NCBI GenBank assembly: GCA_003255065.1
Contig: QAOA01005637.1
Location: 285,903 to 349,902, forward strand
Length of the DNA: 64,000 bases
Reading direction: 5' to 3'
DNA from: Cercis canadensis
Taxonomy: Eukaryota > Streptophyta > Magnoliopsida > Fabales > Fabaceae
A program made the translations under genes and the position numbers. This document shows, piece after piece, positions 1 through 10,716 of the stretch; positions within the stretch are counted from its first letter, which is position 1, and the number at the start of each line of letters is the position of its first letter. The notes under the pieces were generated by a model. It was given only the letters and a program-made list of their open reading frames with translations. It was not told where the DNA came from and searched no databases.

Positions 1-3000
1 TCTACACCAGATCCTTGGCCATTCCTCATCTCCTATGTGCACCTTAGCTCTAAAAGGTACTGCTAATTCTGTTTCTACCCCTGACCTAGAACAATCAGCT
101 CCTTGGATATTTGATTCAGGAGCCTCAGATCATATGACAGGTAACTCATCTCTATTTTCTGCTTATACCCCTTGCAAACATGATTTTCGGGTAAGAGTAG
201 CAGATGGTACCAGATCCCCTGTTGCTGGTTTTGGGACAATTAAATTGACTGATAATCTTGTCCTCAAATCTGTTCTCCATGTCCCAAACCTGTCTTGTAA
301 CCTAATATCCATTAGCAAACTGACTAGGGATACTAAATGCTGTGTTAATTTCACCTCTAATTGCTGTGTTATACAGGAGCAGATCTCAGGGAAGATGATT
401 GGCAGTGCTAGTATGGCTGATGGACTCTACTTTTGGAACAAGCATGCTTCTTTGAATAAACAAGCATTCACTGTCAATGTGTCCAATGTCTCTAATTCTA
501 GTCAAATTATGATGTGGCATCGTAGGTTAGGTCACCCCAACTTCTTGTATCTCAAAAGTTTGTTTCCAAACTTATTTATTAATGAGAATCCTAGTTCTTT
601 CTCTTGTGAGATTTGTCAATTAGCAAAAAATACCCGAGCATCCTATGCTGCAAAACCCTACATTGCTTCTCGCCCATTTGCACTCATTCATAGTGATATT
701 TGGGGAGCCTCCCGAGTTAAAAATATTTCAGGTGCTAGGTGGTTTATCACCTTTATAGATGATCACACACGGGTATGCTGGGTATATCTCCTAAGGGAAA
801 AATCTGAAGCCTCTAACACCTTCAAAAACTTCCACTCTATGGTCCAAAATCAGTTCCACACCAATATTCAAACCTTAAGGACTGATAATGGTAGGGAGTA
901 TTTTAATTCTGTTTTAGGGGAATATCTTACATCCCATGGTATAATTCATGAGAGTTCTTGTGCCCATACCCTCTAACAAAATGGGATTTCTGAGAGAAAA
1001 AACCGCCACCTCCTAGAAGTCACTAGGTCCCTTATGTTTACCATGAATGTACCAAACTATCTATAGGGAGAGGCAGTTTTAACTGCAGCCTATCTCATAA
1101 ACCGAATGCCATCCAAAGTTCTTAACCTTCATACACCACTCTCGGTTTTCCAAAAGAACTTTCCTCACTATAGGTTTTCCTCTCTAACTCCAAAAATATT
1201 TGGGTGTAAGGCCTTTGTTCACTCTCATTTTCCCGGACTGTCTAAACTTGATCCTAGGGCACATAGGTGTGTGTTTGTTGGGTACTCACCTACTCAAAAG
1301 GGATATAAATGCTATTCTCCCACTCTCAAACGCCTATTTGTGTCCAAAGATGTCTCCTTTTTTGAAACTGACCCTTACTTTCCCCCCTCTCAACTTCAGG
1401 GGGATAATATAGGTGAAGTTGAGTGTAGGGAAATCAATTTTGAACCTGAATCTACACCTACTGATCCTGTACAGACAGAACTGAAATCTGGACCTATAAC
1501 CCTGCATTCTGACCCTACACCCTTACCTATCTCATACCCAAGTGTGGATCCCATGCCTCCTAAAAATAGTCAACCAGAACCTGAACCTGTGACAATACCA
1601 GAAACTGAACAACCAAAAATTCTTGTTTATTCAAGAAGGAATCCTTCTTCAAAGGGAGATAAGTTAGACAAACAGCAAGGCCAAGAATCTGAGCCAAATA
1701 TCTGCTCCAGCAGCACTAAGAGTCCTGCCAAACCAGCTCAGAACCATACAGAGCCACAGCAGAACCTTGAAGACTTCCCAATTGCCATTAGAAAAGGGGT
1801 AAGAACATGTACAAAACATCCTATCTCTAAATTTGTTTCATTGGAAAATTTATCCCCTGGATTTCGTGCCTTTTCTGCTCATCTTTCCAAAACAGAAATT
1901 CCTAAAAATATAGATGAGGCCCTTTCCAAACCAGAATGGAAGAAAGCTGTCTTAGAGGAGATGAATGCCCTTGAAAAAAATGGCACATGGGAGCTCAAGA
2001 ACCTACCTACGGGGAAGAAAACAGTTGGCTGTAAATGGGTGTTCACCATTAAATACAAAAGTGATGGAAGCATAGACAGGTACAAAGCAAGGCTGGTTGC
2101 TAAGGGTTTTACTCAAACCTATGGGATAGACTATCAAGAAACGTTTGCACCTGTGGCCAAACTGAACACAATAAGAGTTCTGTTGTCCTTGGCTGCAAAT
2201 TCAGATTGGCCACTCCACCAACTAGATGTGAAGAATGCCTTTCTCAATGGAAGGCTAAATGAAGAAGTTTACATGGACATACCACCTGGTTTTGAGGGGC
2301 AGAAAGGAAAGGTGTGCAGATTAAAAAGGGCTCTCTATGGGCTGAAACAGTCTCCTAGAGCATGGTTCGAAAGGCTGACCCAAGTTGTGAAGAAAAGAGG
2401 GTACAATCAGGGCCAAACAGATCACACTATGTTTTTCAGACACTCAATAGACGGCAAAATCACCATCCTCATTGTCTATGTGGATGACATGGTTATAACC
2501 GGTAATGATTTAGGAGAAATTCAACTCTTGAAGAGATATCTCAGCACAGCATTTGAGCTAAAAGACCTAGGACCCCTAAAATATTTCCTAGGAATGGAGG
2601 TAGCTCGAAGTCACACCGGTATTTCCATATCACAGAAAAAATATGTGCTGGATCTGTTACAAGAAACTGGTATGTTGGGCTGTAAACCAGCTGATACACC
2701 TATGGAGCCTAATAAAAAACTAGGTGATGAAGATGTAGGCAGTGACATAGACAAGGGAAGGTACCAGGGCCTTGTTGGTAGATTAATTTACCTCTCTCAC
2801 ACAAGGCCAGATATTGCATTCCCTGTAAGTGTAGTGAGCCAATTCATGCACTCTCCTAAAGAAGGGCACTTGGAGGCAGTCTACAGAATTTTGAGATATT
2901 TGAAAGGGACTCCTGGAAAGGGTCTATTTTTTAGAAGGGGAGGTCCAAGATGTGTTGAAATCTTCACTGATGCAGATTGGGCAGGTTCTGTCATTGATAG

Positions 3001-3681
3001 GCGCTCAACCTCAGGGTATTGCACTTACATGTGGGGCAACCTTGTAACTTGGAGAAGCAAGAAACAATCTGTGGTTGCTCGAAGTACTGGTGAGGCTGAA
3101 TATAGGGCCTTGGCTCATGGTGTATGTGAAGGTATTTGGCTAAAACGCATGTTAAGAGAGCTTCGGGTTCCTAGTTATATGCCTATAAAGCTCTACTGTG
3201 ACAACAAAGCTGCTGTGAGTATTGCTCACAATCCTGTCCATCATGATAGAACTAAGCATGTGGAGATAGACAGACACTTCATCAAAGAAAAGATAGACAA
3301 TGGTACTATTAATCTACGGTACCTGCCCACAGCACAACAAGTTGCAGATGTGCTTACCAAGAGTCTTCCTAAGCCTCGGTTTAATGCACTAACAAGCAAG
3401 CTGGGCATGATTAATATCTATGCCTCAGCTTGAGGGGGAGTGTTGGAATCCCGGAAGTTATGGGATTGAATCAGGATTGACAATCAAGGAGAATGATTGA
3501 CTTTCCATATATAGCTCATTTAATAGGATAGCTGTAAATCCCTTAGATTAAGCTGTATTTATTTGTAATTTCCTAGATTAGGCTATTTCTGATTTTGAGG
3601 GATTGATTGGTTGTATCAAATCCCTATAAATTCACAGCTCCTTCACCATTTAGGTAAGGAAGCCAATATAGAATTTCTACA
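1..3681 (+). mobile_element. Ty1/copia LTR retrotransposon, family A copy 1 (left end outside window)
   Basis: The window opens inside the gag-pol region of a copia element. In order it shows the end of gag, an aspartic protease (DSGASDHM), the integrase zinc-binding and catalytic core, reverse transcriptase (IVYVDDM) and RNase H ending at 3433. A polypurine tract (GAGGGGGAG, 3432-3440) and a 3' LTR follow. The protein order protease-integrase-RT-RNase H is diagnostic of copia rather than gypsy. The sequence is almost the same as the copy at 13591-18547, so it is young. It is a broken fossil with about two breaks. It ends inside another copia fragment of opposite strand, so it probably inserted there. 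Its 5' LTR lies off the left edge. Confidence 0.93.
3441..3681 (+). repeat. 3' LTR of family A copy 1
   Basis: This 241-bp LTR starts TGTTGGAATCCCGG and ends AATTTCTACA (TG...CA). It sits directly after the polypurine tract. The same LTR recurs at 13591-13831, 18287-18547 and 23858-24098 with few differences. Confidence 0.93.
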
Positions 3682-5701
3682 ATTTTCGCTGTGAGATTGA
3701 AATGCCAGTATGGTTCCTTGCTACCTCCATCCCTAGGAAGTATTTTAGAGGTCCTAGGTCTTTAAGCTCAAATATCTTGCTGAGATAATTCTTTAATGAA
3801 CTGATTTCAGCTAGATCATTCCCTGTTATAATCATATCATCCACATACACAATGAGGATAGTAATCTTACCTCCTAATGAGTGCTTAAAGAACATGGTGT
3901 GATCGGTTTGAGCTTGGCAGTACCCTCTATTCTTCACAACCCTCACAAGTTTCTCAAACCATGCTCTTGGGGATTGTTTCAGCCCATAAAGAGCCTTTTT
4001 CAATCTGCACACCTTCCCTTTTGGTCCCTCAAACCCGGGAGGTATATTCATGTAGACTTCCTCATTCAGCACTCCATTAAGAAATGCATTCTTCACATCT
4101 AGCTGATGGAGAGGCCAGTCTAAGTTTGCTGCCAATGAAAGCAGCACCCTCACTGTGTTGAGTTTTGCTACAGGTGCAAATGTCTCCTGGTAGTCAATGC
4201 CATAGGTTTGAGTGAATCCCCTTGCAACCAGTCTAGCTTTATACCTGTCTATGCTGCCATCACCTTTATATTTAATAGTAAACAGCCATTTACATCCAAC
4301 TGTCTTCTTACCAATAGGTAGGTCCCTGAATTCCCAAGTGCCATTTTTCTCAAGTGCCCTCATCTCTTCCAAAACAGCATGCTTCCATTCAGGTTTAGTG
4401 ACTGCTTCATATATGTTTTTAGGAATTGCTGTCTTAGAGAGGTCAGTGGTGAAAGCATGAATACTAGGAGATAGCTGTTCATATGACACAAATTTGGAAA
4501 TAGGGTGTTTTGTACATGCCCTTACCCCTTTTCTGATTGCAATTGGAAAGTCTCCCAAGTTTTGGGCAATTCGGTCAGCTGCTGCATGGCTGGTTGAGTT
4601 TCTGTCGGTTGCTGTATGGGGCATTCAGTACTTTGAGTGTTATTAGAGCACACTCTAGGTTCAGATGATTGCCCTTGCTGTATGTCAGATTTGTCACCCT
4701 TTGAAGATGTATTCCTCCTGGAATAAACAAGCAATTCTGGAGGGTCTTTAGGGTTTTCTGTTTCTGTGGTGACTGGTTCAGGTTCAGTCAAGATGGTTTC
4801 AGGGATAGACAAAGGAGTTTCGGGAATAGGTAGAGAAGTAGGAGTGGTTGCGGAAATTATGGAGGGTTGAGCAGGTCCTATTTCAACTTGCTGAATAGGT
4901 CCTGTTTCAGATGATGGAATGGTCTGCTGTTCAAGCTCTAAGATGGTTTCTCTGCACATATCTTCGCCTATATGCTCCCCTTGAAGATGTGTGGGGGGAA
5001 AGTATGGTTCTGTTTCAAAGAAGGTGACATCCTTAGATACAAAAAACTGTTTGAGAGGAGGTGAATAACACTTATACCCTTTTTGAGTGGGTGAATAACC
5101 TACAAACACACATTTGTGTGCCCTAGGATCAAGTTTGGATTGCCCAGGAAATTGGAAGTAAACAAAGACCTTACAACCGAAAGTCTTAGGGGAGAGAGAT
5201 GTAGGACTGAAGTAGGGAAAGGACTGTTGAAGGACTAAAATAGGGGTTTGAAAGGCCAGAACTTTAGAAGGCATCCGATTAATGAGATGAGCTGCTGTTA
5301 GAACAGCCTCTCCCCATAGATATCTGGGAACATGCATAGTGAACATGAGGGATCTAGCCACTTCTAAGAGATGACAGTTTTTTCTCTCGGATATACCATT
5401 CTGTTGGGGGGTGTGTTGGCACAAGAACTTTGGTGAATTATACCCTGAGAATTAAGGTATTCTCCTAGGATAGAGTTAAAGTATTCCTTTCCATTATCGG
5501 TGCGAAAAATCTGAATGGTGGCTTTGAACTGATTTTGGACCATAGAATGAAAAATTTTGAAGGTTTGGGAGGCTTCAGATTTTTCTTTTAGGAGGTATAC
5601 CCAACAAATTCTGGTATGGTCATCAATAAATGTAATGAACCATCTAGCCCCGGAAGTACTTTTCACTCTAGAGGGTCCCTAAACCTCACTATGAATAAGG
5701 G
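3682..5701 (-). mobile_element. Ty1/copia fragment related to family A, minus strand
   Basis: Read on the minus strand, this stretch holds the integrase core, the linker with its proline/glutamate-rich region, and reverse transcriptase up to the conserved LKYFLGMEVA block, where family A copy 1 interrupts it. The other edge meets the LTR of the family C element at 5702. The protein resembles family A but is clearly diverged, so this is an older or sister lineage. It is a broken fragment with about two breaks and no LTR of its own here. Confidence 0.88.
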
Positions 5702-5881
5702 TGTTATAGAGTGTAAATATGGAAAGATTCTAGATAGCTGTTACAGGATGTAAATATGGTAATATAGCTTAATTATAGGAAGCGTAATTATAGGAATTAG
5801 ATAGCTTGATTATAGGGGCTAGCCTATGTATATATATGATGGTCCTATGAATGAAATACTCACTTTTTACCAGAAATAACA
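5702..5881 (+). repeat. 5' LTR of family C copia
   Basis: It begins TGTTATAGAGTG and ends AGAAATAACA, immediately before TGGTATCAGAGC. It has TG...CA ends and is 180 bp long. It contains a TATA-like run (GTATATATATG, near 5826) that suits an LTR promoter. Confidence 0.82.
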
Positions 5882-5893
5882 TGGTATCAGAGC
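5882..5893 (+). other. Primer binding site (tRNA-iMet type) of family C copia
   Basis: TGGTATCAGAGC directly follows the LTR end. It is the classic plant copia site complementary to the 3' end of initiator methionine tRNA. Confidence 0.85.
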
Positions 5894-8013
5894 TTGGTAC
5901 AATTTGTCCAAGCTTCTATTAGGGTTTGTGAGAATTTGTGAGGGTGAGTCTAGGGCACCCATATACGGTGCTTGTTTTGCCTCACCGCCCCATTAGGACT
6001 GTTCAGAAGCCACCGGCCGGCCGACCCAGAGAGTCCGGCAGCCATCGGCGGCGCGTGTCACATCCACGCGCAGGCCAACGCTTCTGCCCTGCGACCCACG
6101 CGCCGGAGCGTGAAGGAGCGTGCGGCATCTTCTTCTCCTCCGATCTGTCTCGCCGGCGTTCTCGTCCCATTTCCGGTGTATCTGCGGTGTTTTTCGTCTC
6201 GTTTCCGGCGTCATCCTTTGGTTTGGTCACTATTCCTCTCCCATTTTGTTCACTGTTTTGCTGTTTGGGAATTCTGTCTTTTGGGAATTCTGTTTGGGTT
6301 TATTTGGCTTCTGTTCTCATTCTGTTTTGAGCATTCTGGTACTGGCTGTGGGGATATTCTGGTTTGGTTTTGATATTCCATTGTGGTGATTTGACATTCT
6401 GGTTTAGTTTGCTATTCCGCTGTTTCTGTATTGCTTCGGCTGTTTGGGTGGTTTTGCTTGGTTTCTTTGTGTCTTGCTTCATCTATGACAGAAAATAAAT
6501 CTACAGTCATGGCTGAGGTAGTTCCGGTTATGACAAAAATCACTGAGCATAAACTCAAAGGCTCCAACTACTTAGACTGAAGTAAAACTGTTCAGGTGTA
6601 CTTACGAAGCATTGAGAAGGACAATCATCTTACCTCTGATCCTCCTACGGATGATACCAAAAAAGCATGGCTGCGGGATGATGCAAGACTGTGACCATGC
6701 TTCTTCATCTCATGTGACTATAGCTGATGGGTCTACCCCTAATGTCCTTGGTTCTGGCACTATTAACCTCACACCATCTATTTCTTTGCCCTCAGTGTTG
6801 AGTGTACCTAATTTTTCATTTAATCTGATTTCCGTTAGTAAACTCACTCGTAGCTTGAACTGTAGTGTCTCATTCTTTCCTGATTATTGTCTTTTTCAGG
6901 ATCTTACGACGAAACAGATTATTGGTAAAGGACATGAATCCAGAGGCCTCTATGTACTGGATATTCAGGTGCCGAGATCCTTAGCGTGTTCTAGTTCCTT
7001 GTCTCCATTTGAGGTGCATTGTCGTTTGGGTCATCCGTCTCTTCAAGCGCTCAAGCAGCTTTATCCTCAGTTTTGTCATTTATCGTCTTTGCATTGTGAG
7101 TCGTGTCAGTTTGCCAAACATCATCGTGTTTCCTTAGGGTCTAGAGTCAATAAACGAGCTGCGTCTCCATTTGAGTTAGTCCATTCTGATGTTTGGGGTC
7201 CTTGTCCAATTTTATCCAAAACTGGTTTTAAGTATTTTGTTACCTTTGTTGATGACTACTCTCGTGTTACATGGTTATATTTAATGAAAAATCGTTCTGA
7301 GGTCTTTTCATATTTTTGTGCCTTCTGTGCCGAAATAAAAACACAATTTAATGTTTCAGTTCAAACCCTGAGAAGTGATAATGCTAAGGAGTACCTATCT
7401 GCTTCCTTTCAGTCTTATATGCTTCAGCATGGCATTCTTCATCAGTCCTCCTGTGTTGACACACCCGCTCAGGATGGAGTTGCTGAACGAAAGAATCGGC
7501 ATCTCCTTGAGGTTGCCCGAGCTCTTTTGTTCCAAATGAATGTTCCTAAACCTTTTTGGGCGGATGCTGTCTCTACAACTTGTTTTTTAATTAATCGAAT
7601 GCCATCTTCGGTTCTCAATGGGGCAATTCCCTATTCTGTTCTTTTTCCATCTAAACTTGTGTTCCCTATTGCCCCCCGCATGTTTGGCAGTACCTGCTTT
7701 GTTCGCGATACCCGGCCCCAAGTCACTAAGTTAGACCCTAAGTCCCTTAAATGTGTCTTCCTTGGTTATTCTCGTCTCCAAAAAGGTTATCGGTGTTTCT
7801 CTCCCACTCTTCATCGTTACCTTGTCTCTCCCGATGTCACCTTCCAAGAAGACATTCCTTTCTTCTCTCATTCCTCCCCTTCCCATAGTCAGGGGGAGGA
7901 TGATGATTTGTTGGTTTATACTGTTCCTTGTTCTGCACCCCTACAGATACTCCTGCACCTCCTACAGATACTCATGCACCTCCTCCAGAGTCTACTCGGC
8001 CCCCTATTGTCCA

Positions 8014-10569
8014 TGTAAGAGAGCCTTGGAGGGTAGACGATTGATAAGAAATGCTGCTGTGAGAACAGCTTCACCCCAGAAATGTTTGGGAACATGCATT
8101 TGGAAGAGTAGAGACCGAGTAACCTCAAGTAAGTGACGGTTCTTTCGTTCAGCTACCCCATTTTGTTGTGGGGTGTTGACACATGATGATTCATGGACAA
8201 TTCCCTCTTGATCAAAAAAGGAGTTAAGAGTGTGATTGAAATAGTCTCTTGCATTATCTGATCTGAATTTTTTAATGGAGACACCAAACTGATTAGAGAC
8301 CAGCCTACAGAATTTAGGGAGGACTTGGCTAATTTCTGACTTTTCTTTTAGAAGATATAGCCAAGTCAGTCTAGTACAATCATCAATGAAAGATATAAAC
8401 CATCTGGCCCCATTAATATTTGGAATTTTAGAAGGTCCCCAAACATCGGTATGGATCAAGGAAAAAGGAGTACTTGAAATTTTATTGATCATTGGGAATG
8501 GCACTCTATGGTGCTTTGCAAACTCACAAGACTCACAATGCAAAGTACTAAAATTGACACTCTTAAACAAAGCAGGAAACATCGACTTCATTAAAGAGAA
8601 AGGTGGATGGCCAAGTCTACAATGCTCTAGCCACACTTTTTCAACACTACTGTTGGAGACACTATGAGCTGAAGAAGCAAGAGGGGACTGAACTTGAGAT
8701 AGGGTGAAAACATGTTGCGGGATTTTGGAAGGAAAAAAGCTGTTGGTACTCTCAAGATAATATAGTCCATTCCGCTCCTTAGCATATCCAATCATCTTCC
8801 CCGTTCTCCTGTCCTGAAAAACACAGTAAGAAGAATTAAAAATAGCAAGGCAGTCAAGGCTCTTTGTAAGTTGATGGATAGAGAGAAGGTTGGCAGAGAT
8901 TTTTGGCACATGGAGGACTTTCTTTAAGGGGAAATTGGGAGACAGATCAATATTACCTTCTCCTGTCACCTTAATGGGCTTACCATTGGCCACAAAGATG
9001 GATTTAATGTTGGAACAGGGTTTAAAGGTCTTAAAGGAGTGTGAGGAATGGGTCATGTGGTCAGTTGCACCTGAGTCTATGATCCAAGATCCCGGGACTG
9101 ATTTAGAAGCCTTAAAATTATCAGAAGTTAGACACTTACCTGACTGAGCAAGAGAGCATGAGCTGGATGTCAAAGTTTCAAGGAAAGCTCGCAGCTTTCC
9201 AACTTCTTCCTCATTAAGGGACTGAACAGTATCATTCTCAGAGGGATCAGATTGCAGTGCTGTTTCTTTTGCTGTGAAGTTGGCTTGAGTACGATGCTGC
9301 TTAATGCGGTTCAAGACCTGCTCCTTGCCATGCAATTTGAAGCAATTATCCCTTGTATGTCTGGGTTTCTTGCAATGGGTACACCACAAATTGTCACGGT
9401 TTGGAGCTTTATTGAATTCTGGCCTGGATCCTATTCTTCGGTTCTCCCTCTTTGTAGCAGTGAGGGCTGATTCAGCATTAGAGGTACTATCCATCATGAT
9501 AGCACGACGCCTTTCCTCTCCTCGGATAATATAGAATGTCTCATTCAGATTTGGTAGAGACTCTTTCCCAAGAATCTGAACCCGAACTTGATCAAGTTCC
9601 TCGTTCAAACCAGCCAAGAACTCAAATACTCGATCCCGCTCCCTCTCCTGAAGAAGGGCTTGAGTGTCTTCACTTGAATTCAGTTTCAGTTTTCGGTACA
9701 GATCCATCTCCTGCCATAAACTGGTCAACACATTATAATACTCTGTAACAGACAGATTACCTTGTTTGGTATGAGCAATCCGAGTCTTTAACTCATAGAC
9801 AACAGCCGCATCTTGTGCCTTCGAATAGGTTTTCTTGACCATCTCCCAGATCTGTTTTGATGTTTCAAGAAACATGAAATTCTGAGAAATTTCAAGCTTC
9901 ATTGAATTTAACAGCCAGGTCATGATGATTGTGTCCTCAACATCCCAGGACTTGAACTTCTCATCGAGACCATTTGGTGGATCTTCAGTAAGGTGATGAA
10001 GTTTTTGTTTGCCTTTGAGAGCCAGTGTCACCAATCTTGCCCACTGTAGATAGTTTTTTCCATCTAGTCGGGCAGCAACTCCTAAATTCTGCAGTTCAGT
10101 AGTTGCAGAGTTGGTTTTTGGTGGCTCCAAGAGGGTATGTTGTGCTTCAGAAGCAGGGATACTCTTGGAGGCTTCAGACATGTCTGTGGCAGTGAATGGC
10201 AATGAAGGCCTTGAGGGATGAATAGCAACTAGGGCTAAAGAAGCAACCTGATTTGAAAAAAGGGGCGATTTTTTGATGGCTATGAAGGCCTAAGTGAGGA
10301 ATTGCGGAAGAGCAGATTATAGCTCTGATACCATGAACGATTAAGGTTCTATGGAAGAAGTAATTCGAATATATTACTCAGAGGCAATTGCCTGAATATA
10401 TATACAGAATATACAGCAGCTGTCCTCCTCTAATTAGGTGGACAGATAGCTACAATTAAGGGGGAATATACAGCCTATAATCAAGGAGATTTGCCTAATG
10501 AAATAAATGACATAAATGACAGAATATTCCATAAATAGAATCCCTATAAGTTAGGAGAGAATATCTACA
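8014..10569 (-). mobile_element. Ty1/copia fragment, family B copy 1 (5' LTR, gag, protease, integrase)
   Basis: Read on the minus strand: LTR (10334-10569), primer site (10322-10333), then an uninterrupted reading frame from the start codon at 10202. The frame runs through gag (UBN2-type, with a CCHC knuckle starting CTHCKKPRHTRDNC), protease (DSGATDHM) and integrase to about 8014, where the family C element abuts. Reverse transcriptase, RNase H and the 3' LTR are missing. The stretch that survives is open throughout. A second, complementary fragment of the same family lies at 10717-13590 and shares about 0.8 kb of near-identical sequence with it. Confidence 0.9.
10334..10569 (-). repeat. 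5' LTR of family B copia copy 1
   Basis: It is 236 bp long. On the minus strand it begins TGTAGATATTCTC and ends AATCGTTCA, next to a TGGTATCAGAGC primer site at 10322-10333. The ends are TG...CA. The plus-strand flank 10570-10575 is followed by a lone N. Confidence 0.82.
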
Positions 10570-10576
10570 CTATCTN

Positions 10577-10715
10577 ATTAATCTTGTAAGTAGTATCAAA
10601 TGCAACCACATCACCAAAGCATTCATAGTCAATTTGACTATGTCCATCACACCAAAACAAATTTTCCAAACAACCTACGCTATCTGTAGTGTGTCTCACA
10701 AAAAACTTAGGATCG
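10577..10715 (-). mobile_element. FAR1-type Mutator transposase fragment between two single Ns
   Basis: This 139-bp island translates on the minus strand to about 46 residues that include LENLFWCDGHSQIDY and FGDVVAFDTTYKIN. That is the signature start of the FAR1/FHY3-type MULE transposase core, with the catalytic Asp of the FDTTY block. It is unrelated to the copia sequence on both sides and is bounded by N at 10576 and 10716. It is probably a piece of a different MULE or a misplaced assembly patch. It is too short to be a gene. Confidence 0.75.
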
Positions 10716-10716
10716 N

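Larger units (their letters stand above)
5702..8013 (+). mobile_element. Ty1/copia fragment, family C (5' LTR through integrase)
   Basis: It opens with a 180-bp LTR (5702-5881), a tRNA-iMet primer site (5882-5893) and a GC-rich leader. A shortened gag start near 6486 follows, then protease-flank sequence, the integrase zinc finger (CRLGHPSLQALK) and the integrase core up to the post-integrase linker. Reverse transcriptase, RNase H and the 3' LTR are absent. The right edge passes abruptly into the minus-strand family B element near 8014. It is broken and incomplete, with about two breaks besides the missing half. Confidence 0.87.

Noticed and set aside
5938-6482. Several overlapping open frames on both strands in a GC-rich block
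   Set aside because: They lie in the untranslated leader of the family C copia between primer site and gag. No frame shows a protein family, and high GC content explains the open frames.
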